DNA from: Cytophagales bacterium
GTDB taxonomy: Bacteria; Bacteroidota; Bacteroidia; Cytophagales; Cyclobacteriaceae
Assembly (NCBI GenBank): GCA_017303795.1
Contig: JAFLBR010000004.1
Span: 1 to 64,000 of the forward strand
Length of the DNA stretch: 64,000 nt
Reading direction: 5' to 3'
The position numbers were made by a program, and so were the translations under genes. Below the pieces are notes generated by a model. It searched no databases and was not told the origin of the DNA. It was given only the letters and a program-made list of their open reading frames with translations. Positions within the stretch are counted from its first letter, which is position 1; each line of letters begins with the position of its first letter. Positions 26,182-34,382 of the stretch are shown piece after piece.

Positions 26182-26904
26182 GTGTACACCAGTTTGAACA
26201 ACACACTCAACAAAAAAACCAAGTTTATCGATCTCGGCTTAATGGATTACAAACAAGCCTGGGATTATCAAACTACGTTGTTTCAATCTATACTGGATGT
26301 AAAGGCCGCCAACCGGACGAGCAGCCAGCCACTAGCCACCAGCAACTTCTTAATTTTCTGCGAACACCCACACGTTTATACACTGGGCAAAAGCGGAGAT
26401 GAACAAAATTTACTCTTAAAGAAAGAAGACCTTCATACCATTGATGCAACTTATTATCACATCAACCGCGGAGGCGATATAACGTATCATGGGCCGGGCC
26501 AGCTTGTAGTTTATCCGGTTATGGATCTGGAGAATTTTTTTACTGACATCCACAAATACATGCGCCTGTTGGAAGAAGCAGTAATCCAGACGTTGGAGGA
26601 ATTTGGAATCAAGAGCGGAAGAATAAACGGACTTACCGGTGTGTGGCTCGATTACGAGAACGAAAAACAAGCCCGAAAAATTTGTGCGCTCGGTGTAAAA
26701 ACCAGTCGATGGGTAACCATGCACGGACTGGCCTTTAATGTAAATGCAAACCTGAATTACTTTGCCAACATTGTGCCATGTGGCATTGCCGATAAAGCTG
26801 TTACCTCCATGGAAAAAGAGTTAAGTGCTATACAGGATTTTGTATTAGTAAAAACTGTTTTAAAAAAGAAGCTGGCCGATGTTTTTGAAATGGAGGTTTT
26901 TTAA
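26182..26904 (+). CDS. lipB: Lipoyl(octanoyl) transferase LipB
   Basis: LipB moves octanoate from acyl carrier protein to lipoyl domains, the first step of lipoate assembly. The 240 residues carry the family signature RGGDITYHGPGQLVVYPVMD, the substrate lysine in RKICALGVKTSRW (Lys167) and the catalytic Cys200 in VPCGIADKAVTS. The reading begins with GTG at 26182, directly after the TAA of the isomerase; an ATG at codon 21 would cut off the usual leader strand KFIDLGL, so the GTG is preferred. Confidence 0.95.
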   Translation: MYTSLNNTLNKKTKFIDLGLMDYKQAWDYQTTLFQSILDVKAANRTSSQPLATSNFLIFCEHPHVYTLGKSGDEQNLLLKKEDLHTIDATYYHINRGGDITYHGPGQLVVYPVMDLENFFTDIHKYMRLLEEAVIQTLEEFGIKSGRINGLTGVWLDYENEKQARKICALGVKTSRWVTMHGLAFNVNANLNYFANIVPCGIADKAVTSMEKELSAIQDFVLVKTVLKKKLADVFEMEVF

Positions 26905-26925
26905 AATGACCAGAAAAGAATTGTG

Positions 26926-27330
26926 ATGAAAAAAGATATTGAAACGCCCGAAGTAAAAAACGTAACACTGGCCGTTACTCGTGAGAAGAATATTCTGAAC
27001 CTGAGCGAATGGAAAGTTTACCTGATTAATAAGAATTCGTTTCCCATTGAAAATACATTGGTAGCCAGTAGTGGTTATGGCCAAAAGGAAGGTGAAACAC
27101 AGCGTACTTCAACCTTGCGTCATTTTCTGGAAACCGTTCCGGCCAACGAAACGGTGATGGTAGAGCCTTTGGATGAAAAACTTTTTCATCTCAATAATGA
27201 GTACTGGGTAAGTTATTATATCGGTACACAGATTTACGATCGCAGATTTGTTTTTGTACCCGACTCCATTTGCGAAGCTAACCTTACTTTTATTAAAGAG
27301 TTGGATAAAGAAGGTGTGCTGCATTCGTGA
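26926..27330 (+). CDS. Conserved hypothetical protein, 134 aa
   Basis: I do not recognise a named family. The start is an ATG at 26926; a GTG lies one codon earlier. The product has no signal peptide and a rather even beta-strand pattern: NVTLAVTREKNILNLSEWKVYLINKN, GYGQKEGETQRTSTLRHFLE and WVSYYIGTQIYDRRFVFVPD, ending in a helix (NLTFIKELDKEGVLHS). Small proteins of this kind occur widely in Bacteroidota. It follows lipB by 21 bases and ends 8 bases before the end of the convergent ABC gene. Confidence 0.7.
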   Translation: MKKDIETPEVKNVTLAVTREKNILNLSEWKVYLINKNSFPIENTLVASSGYGQKEGETQRTSTLRHFLETVPANETVMVEPLDEKLFHLNNEYWVSYYIGTQIYDRRFVFVPDSICEANLTFIKELDKEGVLHS

Positions 27331-27338
27331 GCATGTGG

Positions 27339-27992
27339 CTATACCTCCTGCAAATAACCCAATTCAACCAGCTGTGCTTCTGATTGGATAGAGTAAGTTT
27401 TTCCATTTGCAAGTACATACAATCTATCGGCAATTGCTCTTACTTGCCTATGAAGATGATCTGAAACAATAATTCCCTTTCGGGATTTCTCTGCACAAAT
27501 TATTTCTGATAACTGTTCGGCATGTACCGGCATTATCCCTGAAAATGGTTCGTCTAAAAAACAAAAAGGATGATCTGAAAAAAGAATCAGCAAGGCTTCA
27601 AAAATTCTGCGTTGCCCACCCGATACCTGATGCGGTTTATATTTTAGAAAGCCCATCAACTCCGGAAAACTTTTTTCAATTCGTTCCGCTTTTACACCAA
27701 AAAGATTTAAGGCTGTTGCAAACGTTATGGAATCGGGAAGTAAGTCGTGTTGTGGTAAATAGGCAATTCTTTTTTTACGCATGTAATCACCCGTCAGGTA
27801 TTGCCCATCAATTCTTACAGATTTGCTTTGCGCTGCCATACTACCAAATACAATACGCATCAGGCAAGACTTACCCGAACCATTTCTGCCCAGCAAGCCC
27901 ACTACCTCGCCAGTATTACAGGCCATGTGTACTGCAGATAACACGCGGTGCATTTCAAACTCAAGCATAATACTATCGAACTCAAGCTTCAT
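27339..27992 (-). CDS. ABC transporter ATP-binding protein
   Basis: A 217-residue stand-alone nucleotide-binding subunit. Walker A is GRNGSGKS near residue 36, the signature is HQVSGGQRRIFEALLIL, Walker B is FCFLDEPFSGI, and the switch histidine lies in IIVSDHLHRQVR. The domain has all parts needed to hydrolyse ATP. The only partner nearby is the 100-residue membrane protein whose stop overlaps this start by 4 bases. No large permease is adjacent, so the complex is either very small or uses a permease encoded elsewhere. It converges on the hypothetical gene after lipB. Confidence 0.93.
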   Translation of the reverse strand: MKLEFDSIMLEFEMHRVLSAVHMACNTGEVVGLLGRNGSGKSCLMRIVFGSMAAQSKSVRIDGQYLTGDYMRKKRIAYLPQHDLLPDSITFATALNLFGVKAERIEKSFPELMGFLKYKPHQVSGGQRRIFEALLILFSDHPFCFLDEPFSGIMPVHAEQLSEIICAEKSRKGIIVSDHLHRQVRAIADRLYVLANGKTYSIQSEAQLVELGYLQEV

Positions 27993-28291
27993 AACAGAGT
28001 GGCTACACCTCCCAGCACAAGTATGGCTACAAGCCAGTCTATCAAGATCATCGCCATAAGAATATTTTTTAACGAAAACCCGAGGTTATGATAAAAACAA
28101 AATGCCGATGAACGAAACAGATAAACAAATCCAATCAATAAAATCGTTGTGATAAGCTTTGTCCAGAACAACCAAACCAGAAACAGCGCTGTGCCCGATT
28201 GCCAAAGAAAAGCAGCGCAAGTAAGGGTGATAAAAATAGCTGGAACAGCGATTAAGCGAAATGAATAAAGGGCTACCCTGATAACGTGCAT
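27989..28291 (-). CDS. Small polytopic membrane protein, partner of the ABC ATPase
   Basis: From ATG 28291 the product has 100 residues and three membrane segments: LIAVPAIFITLTCAAFL, ALFLVWLFWTKLITTILLIG and NILMAMILIDWLVAILVLGG. An upstream TTG at 28306 would add five residues and is less likely. The end overlaps the ATPase start by 4 bases (ATGA), a mark of translational coupling. No family is recognised. It may be the membrane half of the ABC system, although it is far shorter than usual permeases and would have to form oligomers. Confidence 0.75.
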   Translation of the reverse strand: MHVIRVALYSFRLIAVPAIFITLTCAAFLWQSGTALFLVWLFWTKLITTILLIGFVYLFRSSAFCFYHNLGFSLKNILMAMILIDWLVAILVLGGVATLL

Positions 28292-28366
28292 GCCGCAAAA
28301 AGGCAACTATTGTACCATGTTTATCAGATTGCTTATCGTTACTTTTAGCAAACAATTACGCCAAGT

Positions 28367-29077
28367 ATGCATGCCGATTTAAAAGATGTTTTGTTTCTTG
28401 ATATTGAAACCGTTCGGGTGGTTGATCAGTATGCCAACCTGAACGAGCGACTTAAAACCCAATGGGCACGTAAAGCAAATTTCTTTAAGCGCGAAGAAGG
28501 CCAAACCGATGCCGATTTATTTCAAGATAGGGCGGGCATCTATGCCGAGTTTGGAAAAATTATTGTGATTGGCATTGGCAAATACACCGAGCAGAATGGC
28601 GTGCTGGGTTTACGCACGCGCTACTTTGCCGATCATGACGAAAAGAAATTACTTTCAGAGTTTGGAGATACGTTAGAGAAGTTGGGCCCGGCAACAAAGT
28701 TGTGCGCACATAATGGTAAAGAGTTCGACTTTCCATACATCTGCCGCAGAGCGTTGGTGAACGGTTTACCCATTCCTGGTGTTTTAAATGTGTCGGGCAA
28801 AAAACCGTGGGAAGTTAACCACCTTGACACCATGGAAATGTGGAAGTTTGGTGATTATAAACACTATACTTCGCTCGATCTGCTTGCCGCGATTTTTGAC
28901 GTTCCTACCAGCAAAGGTGTAATGGATGGCTCTATGGTAAGTGAAGTTTATCACCAGCAAGGCGACCTTAATAAAATTGCCGAATACTGCGTGGGTGATG
29001 TGGTGGCCGTAGCCCAATTATATTTAAGAATGAAGGGGCTGCCGATTATAGATTCAGGTTTAATAGTGAATACTTAA
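28367..29077 (+). CDS. 3'-5' exonuclease of the PolB-exonuclease-like family
   Basis: A DnaQ-like exonuclease of 236 residues. Exo I is FLDIETV (Asp12, Glu14), Exo II is KLCAHNGKEFDFPYICRRAL, and Exo III is EYCVGDVVAVAQLY, with the aspartate in place. The central part, KPWEVNHLDTMEMWKFGDY, is typical of the family PF10108 (predicted polymerase-B-like exonucleases). It probably trims DNA or RNA 3' ends. The last bases, including the TAA stop at 29075-29077, lie within the left inverted repeat of the GxxExxY cassette, so the C-terminus may have been set by that insertion. Confidence 0.9.
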   Translation: MHADLKDVLFLDIETVRVVDQYANLNERLKTQWARKANFFKREEGQTDADLFQDRAGIYAEFGKIIVIGIGKYTEQNGVLGLRTRYFADHDEKKLLSEFGDTLEKLGPATKLCAHNGKEFDFPYICRRALVNGLPIPGVLNVSGKKPWEVNHLDTMEMWKFGDYKHYTSLDLLAAIFDVPTSKGVMDGSMVSEVYHQQGDLNKIAEYCVGDVVAVAQLYLRMKGLPIIDSGLIVNT

Positions 29078-29107
29078 CCACTGAGCAACACAGAGAATGC
29101 CACAGAG
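29074..29107 (+). repeat. Left inverted repeat of the GxxExxY cassette
   Basis: Begins TTAACCACTGAGCAACACAG. Compared with the reverse complement of the right arm it differs at 7 of 34 positions. It has a purine-rich GAG/CACAGAG character seen in many short dispersed repeats in Bacteroidota. Confidence 0.75.
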
Positions 29108-29485
29108 ATGGAAGAGAGTTACTTAACAGAAAAAATAATCGGCTGTAGTATTAAAGTTCATAAAGCTCTTGGCCCTGGTTTGTTAGAGTCTGTTTATCAA
29201 TCATGCCTTTATTACGAATTAAACAAGAGTGGTTTGCTGGTAGAAAAAGAAAAAGCCCTTCCGGTAATTTATGAAGAAGTTAAGTTAGAGTGTGGCTATA
29301 GGATCGACCTGTTAATTGAGAAAAAAATTATTATTGAAGTTAAATCTGTTGACGCGCTTTCTGATATTCACCTGGCGCAGGTGTTAACTTATCTTAAACT
29401 TTCCAACAACAGATTTGGATTACTGATTAATTTTAATGTTTTAAAACTTAAAGACGGACTAAAGCGAGTTGTAAACGGATATTAA
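29108..29485 (+). CDS. GxxExxY protein
   Basis: A 125-residue member of the GxxExxY family, whose fold resembles PD-(D/E)XK nucleases. The name motif is at Gly24-Glu27-Tyr30 in GPGLLESVYQSCLYYEL. The putative metal site is Asp67 in GYRIDLLIEKK with Glu77-x-Lys79 in IIIEVKSVDAL. The end is the usual FGLLINFNVLKLKDGLKRVV. The family's function is not established; it is often found many times per genome between short repeats, as here. The frame is complete, and the gene lies exactly between two inverted repeats in front of rnr. Confidence 0.92.
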   Translation: MEESYLTEKIIGCSIKVHKALGPGLLESVYQSCLYYELNKSGLLVEKEKALPVIYEEVKLECGYRIDLLIEKKIIIEVKSVDALSDIHLAQVLTYLKLSNNRFGLLINFNVLKLKDGLKRVVNGY

Positions 29486-29486
29486 A

Positions 29487-29520
29487 CTCCGTGAAATTCT
29501 CCGTGTTTCTCCGTGGTAAA
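29487..29520 (-). repeat. Right inverted repeat of the GxxExxY cassette
   Basis: On the plus strand this is CTCCGTGAAATTCTCCGTGT and the following 14 bases; it contains three CTCCGTG units. The right end lies 3 bases before the rnr start codon, so it replaces whatever leader rnr had. Confidence 0.75.
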
Positions 29521-29523
29521 AAG

Positions 29524-31791
29524 ATGAGTAAAAAGAAATTTAAAGAAAAGAAAGCCAAGCGCGATAAGAAAGAGCGCAGTGGCTTGTATTCTTCCCTGAT
29601 TCAGTTTCTGGAAGAATCGAATGGAAAAGCCTACAGTGTAGAACAATTAATCCGGAAATTCGGACTGAAGAAAAAGTCGCTGATTGAAGATTTGTTTAAG
29701 CTACTGGACGTAATGGTAGATGATGGCACTGTTGAGCAGCTCAGCAACGGCCATTTCAAAAGCGCAAAAACTGCAGGTAAACTTACCGGAGTAGTTGATC
29801 ATGTGAATCCACGTTTTGCTTATGTAACTATAGTTGATGAAGAGCCGCCTGCCGGGCGCACGAGCAAGAAAGATATCTATATCAGATCCACCGATCTGGC
29901 CACAGCCATACATGGCGATACCGTTGAAGTAGAAGTTTTTAATAAACGTACAGGCGAAAATCCGGAAGGACGGGTAGCTTCCATTGTAAAACGTGGACGC
30001 AATCGGTTTGTGGGTCGGATTGAACTATCGCGCAACTTTGGGTTTGTGGTACCCGACTTCAAAAAAATCTATCAGGACTTTTTCATCTATCCTGAAAATC
30101 TGAAAGGCGCAACCCCTAACGATAAAGTATTGTTTGAAGTGGTGAAGTGGGCCGATCGTGATAAAAGTCCGGAAGCAAAAGTAGTTGAGATACTGGGTAA
30201 AACCGGTGAGAACGAAGCCGAGATTCATTCCATCATTGCTGAGTTTGAGTTGCCCTTCCGCTTCCCTGAAAACGTATTACAAGAATCTGAGAAAATAAGC
30301 GAAGGCATTACCGCAGAAGAAGTAAAAAAACGTTGGGACTTCCGTGACGTACTTACATTTACCATCGACCCGGAAGATGCCAAAGATTTTGATGATGCTA
30401 TCTCTTTTCGCACACTTGAAAATGGTAACTATGAAATTGGCGTACACATTGCTGATGTAACGCACTATGTACAACCTGGTACAGCATTAGATGAAGATGC
30501 GTTTGATCGTGCTACTTCGGTTTACCTGGTAGATCGTACTGTGCCTATGCTACCGGAGCGTTTATCGAATGCCTTGTGTTCGTTACGTCCGCATGAAGAC
30601 AAACTAACCTTTGCCGCTGTGTTTGAGATGGATGCAAAAGGGAAAATTTATAAAGAATGGTTTGGTCGCACAGTGATTCACTCCAATCATCGGTTTTCGT
30701 ATGAGCAGGCACAGGAAGTAATTGAAACCGGAGCCGGTACGTTTGCCGAAGAGTTAAAGATTTTGAATCAACTGCATCATATTCTCCGCAAGGAAAGATT
30801 TAAGAAGGGTGCGGTTAATTTTGAAACCACCGAAGTAAAATTCAAACTGGATGAAAAAGGAAAACCACTGGCAGTAGTCCCCAAGATTCGGAAAGATGCG
30901 CACAAACTGATTGAGGAGTTTATGTTGCTGGCTAATCGTGCGGTGGCTACGTATGTTTTCAAAATGAAAAAAGGCGAAGAAAAAAATACCTTTATTTATC
31001 GTACACACGATTTACCTAACGAGGAAAAAGTAGAAGACTTTGCCCGATTTGCCAAACAGTTTGGTCATCAGCTATCCATTGAGTCGGCCTCCATTTCCAA
31101 ATCGCTGAACAAGCTGATGGACACCATTGAGGGCAAGCCTGAACAAAATGTATTGCAATCGTTGGCCGTTCGCGCAATGGCTAAAGCAAAATATACTACC
31201 GATGCTAAAGGACACTTCGGGTTGGCGTTCGATCATTATACTCATTTTACTTCGCCCATTCGCAGGTATCCGGATATGATGGTTCACCGGTTGCTGCAAT
31301 ATTACCTTGATAAAGGAAAATCGGTGAACAAAAAACAATACGAAGAGAAATGTGTTCATTCCTCTGAAAGAGAGAAACGTGCAGCCGATGCAGAACGGGC
31401 TTCAATCAAATACAAGCAGGTGGAGTTTATGAGCCTGGCTGAAAACAAGGTGTTTGATGGTATTATAACCGGAGTTACTGATTTTGGAGTGTTTGTAGAA
31501 ATTACCGAAACCAAGTGCGAAGGCATGGTGCGCATGGCCGATATGAAAGATGACTTTTATGAGTTTGATGAAAAGAACTATCGTGTAATTGGCAGGCGCA
31601 GAAAAAAGATTTACAGGCTGGGCGATAAAGTACAGGTTCGCATTAAAAAGACAGATGTAGATAGAAGGATGATTGATTTAATGTTTGAAGAGGAGTTCAT
31701 TAACAGTAGCATCGCCCCAGTTAAAAAAGAAGAAGATGCGCTGTACTTTCCGGATTCGTTAGAGAACAGAAAGAAAAAGAAGAAAAGGTAA
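29524..31791 (+). CDS. rnr: Ribonuclease R
   Basis: RNase R is a processive 3'-5' exoribonuclease that degrades structured RNA. From the ATG at 29524 it has 755 residues. The upstream in-frame ATG at 29491 lies inside the cassette repeat and adds 11 atypical residues, so it is not used. Order of domains: basic N-terminus (SKKKFKEKKAKRDKKERSG), winged-helix part, cold-shock domains (TGVVDHVNPRFAYV; NRFVGRIELSRNFGFV), RNB catalytic domain with aspartates in TIDPEDAKDFDDAI (from residue 281), and a C-terminal S1 domain (FDGIITGVTDFGVFVEI) with a lysine-rich tail. The leader is supplied by the GxxExxY cassette. Confidence 0.96.
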   Translation: MSKKKFKEKKAKRDKKERSGLYSSLIQFLEESNGKAYSVEQLIRKFGLKKKSLIEDLFKLLDVMVDDGTVEQLSNGHFKSAKTAGKLTGVVDHVNPRFAYVTIVDEEPPAGRTSKKDIYIRSTDLATAIHGDTVEVEVFNKRTGENPEGRVASIVKRGRNRFVGRIELSRNFGFVVPDFKKIYQDFFIYPENLKGATPNDKVLFEVVKWADRDKSPEAKVVEILGKTGENEAEIHSIIAEFELPFRFPENVLQESEKISEGITAEEVKKRWDFRDVLTFTIDPEDAKDFDDAISFRTLENGNYEIGVHIADVTHYVQPGTALDEDAFDRATSVYLVDRTVPMLPERLSNALCSLRPHEDKLTFAAVFEMDAKGKIYKEWFGRTVIHSNHRFSYEQAQEVIETGAGTFAEELKILNQLHHILRKERFKKGAVNFETTEVKFKLDEKGKPLAVVPKIRKDAHKLIEEFMLLANRAVATYVFKMKKGEEKNTFIYRTHDLPNEEKVEDFARFAKQFGHQLSIESASISKSLNKLMDTIEGKPEQNVLQSLAVRAMAKAKYTTDAKGHFGLAFDHYTHFTSPIRRYPDMMVHRLLQYYLDKGKSVNKKQYEEKCVHSSEREKRAADAERASIKYKQVEFMSLAENKVFDGIITGVTDFGVFVEITETKCEGMVRMADMKDDFYEFDEKNYRVIGRRRKKIYRLGDKVQVRIKKTDVDRRMIDLMFEEEFINSSIAPVKKEEDALYFPDSLENRKKKKKR

Positions 31792-31852
31792 TATTTTGCA
31801 AAGCTTAAGTTTATGAACTCTGTTCAACTAATTAAATAATGTCGGTCCTGTT

Positions 31853-32812
31853 ATGGAGTTTATAAAACATATTGAATCAGCCATCCGGGCGCAAGAGTTT
31901 GGCTCTTCCCCCAAATCGCTTTATGAACCTATCCGCTATATTATGGCGCTAGGTGGAAAACGGATGCGGCCTTTGTTAACAACCTTGGCTTATTCGTTGT
32001 ATAAAAACGACTTTGAAAAGATTCTAAAATATGCAGCAGCGGTAGAGGCGTTTCACAACTTCACCTTAATGCACGATGATATTATGGACAATGCGCCCTT
32101 GCGCAGGGGCAAATCTACTGTACACGAAAAATGGAACGTAAACACAGCCATCCTTTCGGGTGATGTAATGTTGGTAAAAGTGTATGATCTGTTTCTGGAT
32201 CTGGATAAAGAAATTTTACCCACAGTATTAAGTCTGTTCAACAAATGCGCAGCCGAAGTATGCGAAGGCCAGCAGTGGGACATGGAATTTGAAACCAAAA
32301 CCAAAGTTACCGAGGCCCAATACATTGAAATGATTCGGTTAAAGACAGCTGTGTTGCTGGGCTTTAGTTTAGAGTTGGGCGCGTTAATGGCAAAAGCTCC
32401 GGAGCAAGAACGCATTGCTTTGCGCGAATTTGGAACGCTGGTGGGTATTGGCTTTCAATTGAAAGATGATTTGCTGGATGTGTATGCCGACAAGAAAAAA
32501 TTCGGCAAGCAAGTGGGTGGTGATATAATCGCGAATAAAAAAACCTACTTGTTAATTAAGGCCAAAGAAAAAGCACGTGGCCAACATAAGCGCGAACTTG
32601 AGTTTTGGTTGAGCGCTAAAAAATTCAATAAGCAAAAGAAAGTAAAGGCTGTTACAGCCATCTACGACTCTTTAGGCATTGCTGCTCTTACCGAAAAGAA
32701 AGTAGAAGAATATTTTTCGCAAGGGTTTGAGAAATTGAATGCATTGCCCGATTCAGCACAAAAGCAAAACCTGATTCAGTTTACACAAGAGTTGATCAGA
32801 AGACAATCGTAG
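31853..32812 (+). CDS. Polyprenyl diphosphate synthase
   Basis: A trans-prenyltransferase of 319 residues that builds C15 to C40 chains for quinones, carriers or carotenoids. The first aspartate-rich motif is DDIMD (Asp75, Asp76, Asp79) in LMHDDIMDNAPLRRG; the second is DDLLD (Asp205, Asp206, Asp209) in FQLKDDLLDVY. GGKRMRP near residue 36 binds the allylic or isopentenyl diphosphate. Chain length cannot be read with certainty. The gene follows rnr by 61 bases and converges on the lipoprotein gene with no gap. Confidence 0.92.
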   Translation: MEFIKHIESAIRAQEFGSSPKSLYEPIRYIMALGGKRMRPLLTTLAYSLYKNDFEKILKYAAAVEAFHNFTLMHDDIMDNAPLRRGKSTVHEKWNVNTAILSGDVMLVKVYDLFLDLDKEILPTVLSLFNKCAAEVCEGQQWDMEFETKTKVTEAQYIEMIRLKTAVLLGFSLELGALMAKAPEQERIALREFGTLVGIGFQLKDDLLDVYADKKKFGKQVGGDIIANKKTYLLIKAKEKARGQHKRELEFWLSAKKFNKQKKVKAVTAIYDSLGIAALTEKKVEEYFSQGFEKLNALPDSAQKQNLIQFTQELIRRQS

Positions 32813-33661
32813 CTACTTTCGCTTGTAAAACAACAATCGCGCGCGTTCGTGTGTGCTGGACTCACTCAGTGTATAATAACCCGATCCATCGCGGCTCCAC
32901 GCAATCGCTTCGCCTTGCTTTTCGGGTTTATATTTTAGTTCGAGCGGAGTTCGTTGCAGTAAATCAGCTATGGATTCTGTGCCTTCTCGTTTCCAATAAT
33001 ACACGTGATCGTAATTTTTCAATAACACTTCACTACCATCAACCGAAATATCTGCCGCAACTGTAAGGTTATACGGCATTTTAATTTTTAACTCAGCTGT
33101 AAGCGTATCGCCCGATTTCCACGTGTTGGAAAACTGATACAGTCTTACAGAATCTTCACGCTTCGAAATTATAAACATGTGTGAAGAAATCGGATCGATC
33201 ATCAACGCCTCCGAATCGCGGGTGCCATCCGGTAATTGAATAAATAAAGTATCGAAACGCTCAATGGTTTTGTTTTCAATTGCACCGGGTTCTTCCAACC
33301 TATAAATAATTTTGTAAGGATACTGCGCTTTGTTATCTCCAATATCACCTACATAAACATAAGTCTTATCAGGATCGGGGCCAGGTCCAAGTGTTATATC
33401 TTCCCAATCGCGGTTACGCACAGCCCCCAGCGGCATAGTAGCTGCAATGTTAGCCGCACTGTCAATCAGAAATAACTGCGCACCGTTACCGCTATCGTTA
33501 TGCGTCCAGAAATAACCAGGGTGCGCAGCACTGGCAATAAGACCCGATGCCTCCTCTAACTTAATATCGACAATACCTTTCTCTTTGGCAGATGAGAACA
33601 AATCAGAAATCTCACTTGAACATGCCATCAGGCATAGTGCTGCAATCCACACTTTCTTCAT
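32813..33661 (-). CDS. Lipoprotein with beta-propeller-like repeats, unknown role
   Basis: The 282-residue precursor has a signal peptide with a lipobox, LCLMACS, and Cys about residue 14. The mature part alternates strands and turns: GYFWTHNDSGNGAQLFLID, WEDITLGPGPDPDKTYVYVG and GEAIAWSRDGSGYYTLSESS. This pattern, with acidic loops, is that of a propeller-type sensor or phytase-like protein, but no catalytic motif is secure. It abuts the end of the prenyl synthase gene and has 14 bases to the end of the rhodanese gene upstream, so the two lipoproteins are co-transcribed. Confidence 0.8.
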   Translation of the reverse strand: MKKVWIAALCLMACSSEISDLFSSAKEKGIVDIKLEEASGLIASAAHPGYFWTHNDSGNGAQLFLIDSAANIAATMPLGAVRNRDWEDITLGPGPDPDKTYVYVGDIGDNKAQYPYKIIYRLEEPGAIENKTIERFDTLFIQLPDGTRDSEALMIDPISSHMFIISKREDSVRLYQFSNTWKSGDTLTAELKIKMPYNLTVAADISVDGSEVLLKNYDHVYYWKREGTESIADLLQRTPLELKYKPEKQGEAIAWSRDGSGYYTLSESSTHERARLLFYKRK

Positions 33662-33675
33662 TTCAAAACAAAAAA

Positions 33676-34035
33676 TTATTTAACCGGCAGGCCGGCATCT
33701 TTCCAGGCGTTCATGCCACCTTGCAATTCAAAAACTGTATAGCCTTTATCACGAAGGATAGTCGCTGCTTTCGCGCTGCGCCCACCGGCAGCACAGTAAA
33801 CAAAAATTGGTTTTTGTTCAAGTGAGCCTAACTTATCTGCAAAATTTGCATCGTACACAATATTGGTTGCGCCTTCAATAATACCGGTGCTCACTTCCTC
33901 TTCTGTGCGCACATCCAGAACAAAAGCATTTTCAGTTGCTTTCAGCTTTGAGTCGAAATCGGTTGGAGACAACAGGTTTTCTGTTTTCTTTTCGCTACAG
34001 GCAACCAGTAATAATAAAATCAAAAGCTTTTTCAT
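33676..34035 (-). CDS. Rhodanese-domain lipoprotein
   Basis: From ATG 34035 the product has 119 residues, with a lipobox in LLLVACSEKK. The single rhodanese domain has FVLDVRTEEEVSTGIIEGA and the active-site loop with the nucleophilic cysteine, FVYCAAGGRSAKAATIL, ending GGMNAWKDAGLPVK. Such domains transfer sulfane sulfur or bind it. As an envelope lipoprotein it may be involved in sulfur or redox chemistry outside the cytoplasm; the acceptor is not known. The longer frame from 34059 adds eight residues before the signal peptide and is rejected. Confidence 0.92.
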   Translation of the reverse strand: MKKLLILLLLVACSEKKTENLLSPTDFDSKLKATENAFVLDVRTEEEVSTGIIEGATNIVYDANFADKLGSLEQKPIFVYCAAGGRSAKAATILRDKGYTVFELQGGMNAWKDAGLPVK

Positions 34036-34056
34036 TGGGTAGATTTTTTGACTACG

Positions 34057-34064
34057 CAAAACTA
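34057..34064 (-). promoter_or_regulatory. -7 element of the rhodanese-lipoprotein operon
   Basis: The minus strand reads TAGTTTTG, a match to TAnnTTTG, 22 bases before the ATG at 34035. No good -33 box is visible upstream. Confidence 0.4.
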
Positions 34065-34071
34065 CAAAACT

Positions 34072-34341
34072 TTAACGCTTGCTTATTTTATTCAGGCTGA
34101 TATTACGCTGGCGGTCGCATTTAAATCTTGATACTTCATCTGATCTTAATTTCTGGAATTTCGTTTTGCGGCCGTGAACTCGCTTGCGCCATAATCGCCA
34201 ACTGGAGGGCTTCAGATTTTTGCGCATCAATTCAATCACATCGTGCTCGGAAAGTCCAAATTGATATTCAATCGCCTCAAACGGAGTGCGGTCTTCCCAC
34301 GCCATGGCAATAATTCTATCGGTTTCTTCTGGTGTTATCAT
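34072..34341 (-). CDS. TIGR03643/DUF2805 family protein, 89 aa
   Basis: The 89-residue protein begins MITPEETDRIIAMAWEDRTP from the ATG at 34341; a TTG one codon upstream is not needed. The segments FEAIEYQFGLSEHDVIELMR, SWRLWRKRVHGRKTKF and the basic end match the TIGR03643 family. The first part looks like a helix-turn-helix, and the rest is strongly basic, so nucleic-acid binding is plausible. In other genomes these genes are often beside DUF2256 genes and cryptochrome/photolyase genes. Here it is divergent from a DUF2256 gene, with 41 bases between. Confidence 0.88.
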   Translation of the reverse strand: MITPEETDRIIAMAWEDRTPFEAIEYQFGLSEHDVIELMRKNLKPSSWRLWRKRVHGRKTKFQKLRSDEVSRFKCDRQRNISLNKISKR

Positions 34342-34382
34342 CAATTCCTTAACATCGCTTATTCCTATTTGTTATAATCATT

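Larger units (their letters stand above)
29074..29520. mobile_element. GxxExxY cassette bounded by 34-bp inverted repeats
   Basis: The 447-bp unit consists of a left repeat, one complete gene and a right repeat in inverted order. The repeats agree at 27 of 34 positions. The left one covers the stop codon of the exonuclease gene and ends one base before the ATG of the GxxExxY gene. The right one starts one base after that gene's stop and ends 3 bases before the ATG of rnr. No transposase is encoded. The compact layout suggests a unit that is moved by a helper or that arises by copying between repeats. Confidence 0.65.

Noticed and set aside
28086-28355. 89-residue minus-strand frame overlapping the small membrane protein
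   Set aside because: The other frame has three clean membrane helices and the ATGA overlap with the ATPase gene; this one has no such support.
29491-29523. Longer N-terminus for RNase R from the ATG at 29491
   Set aside because: These 11 codons lie in the inverted repeat of the GxxExxY unit and do not resemble the family; the ATG at 29524 gives a standard start.
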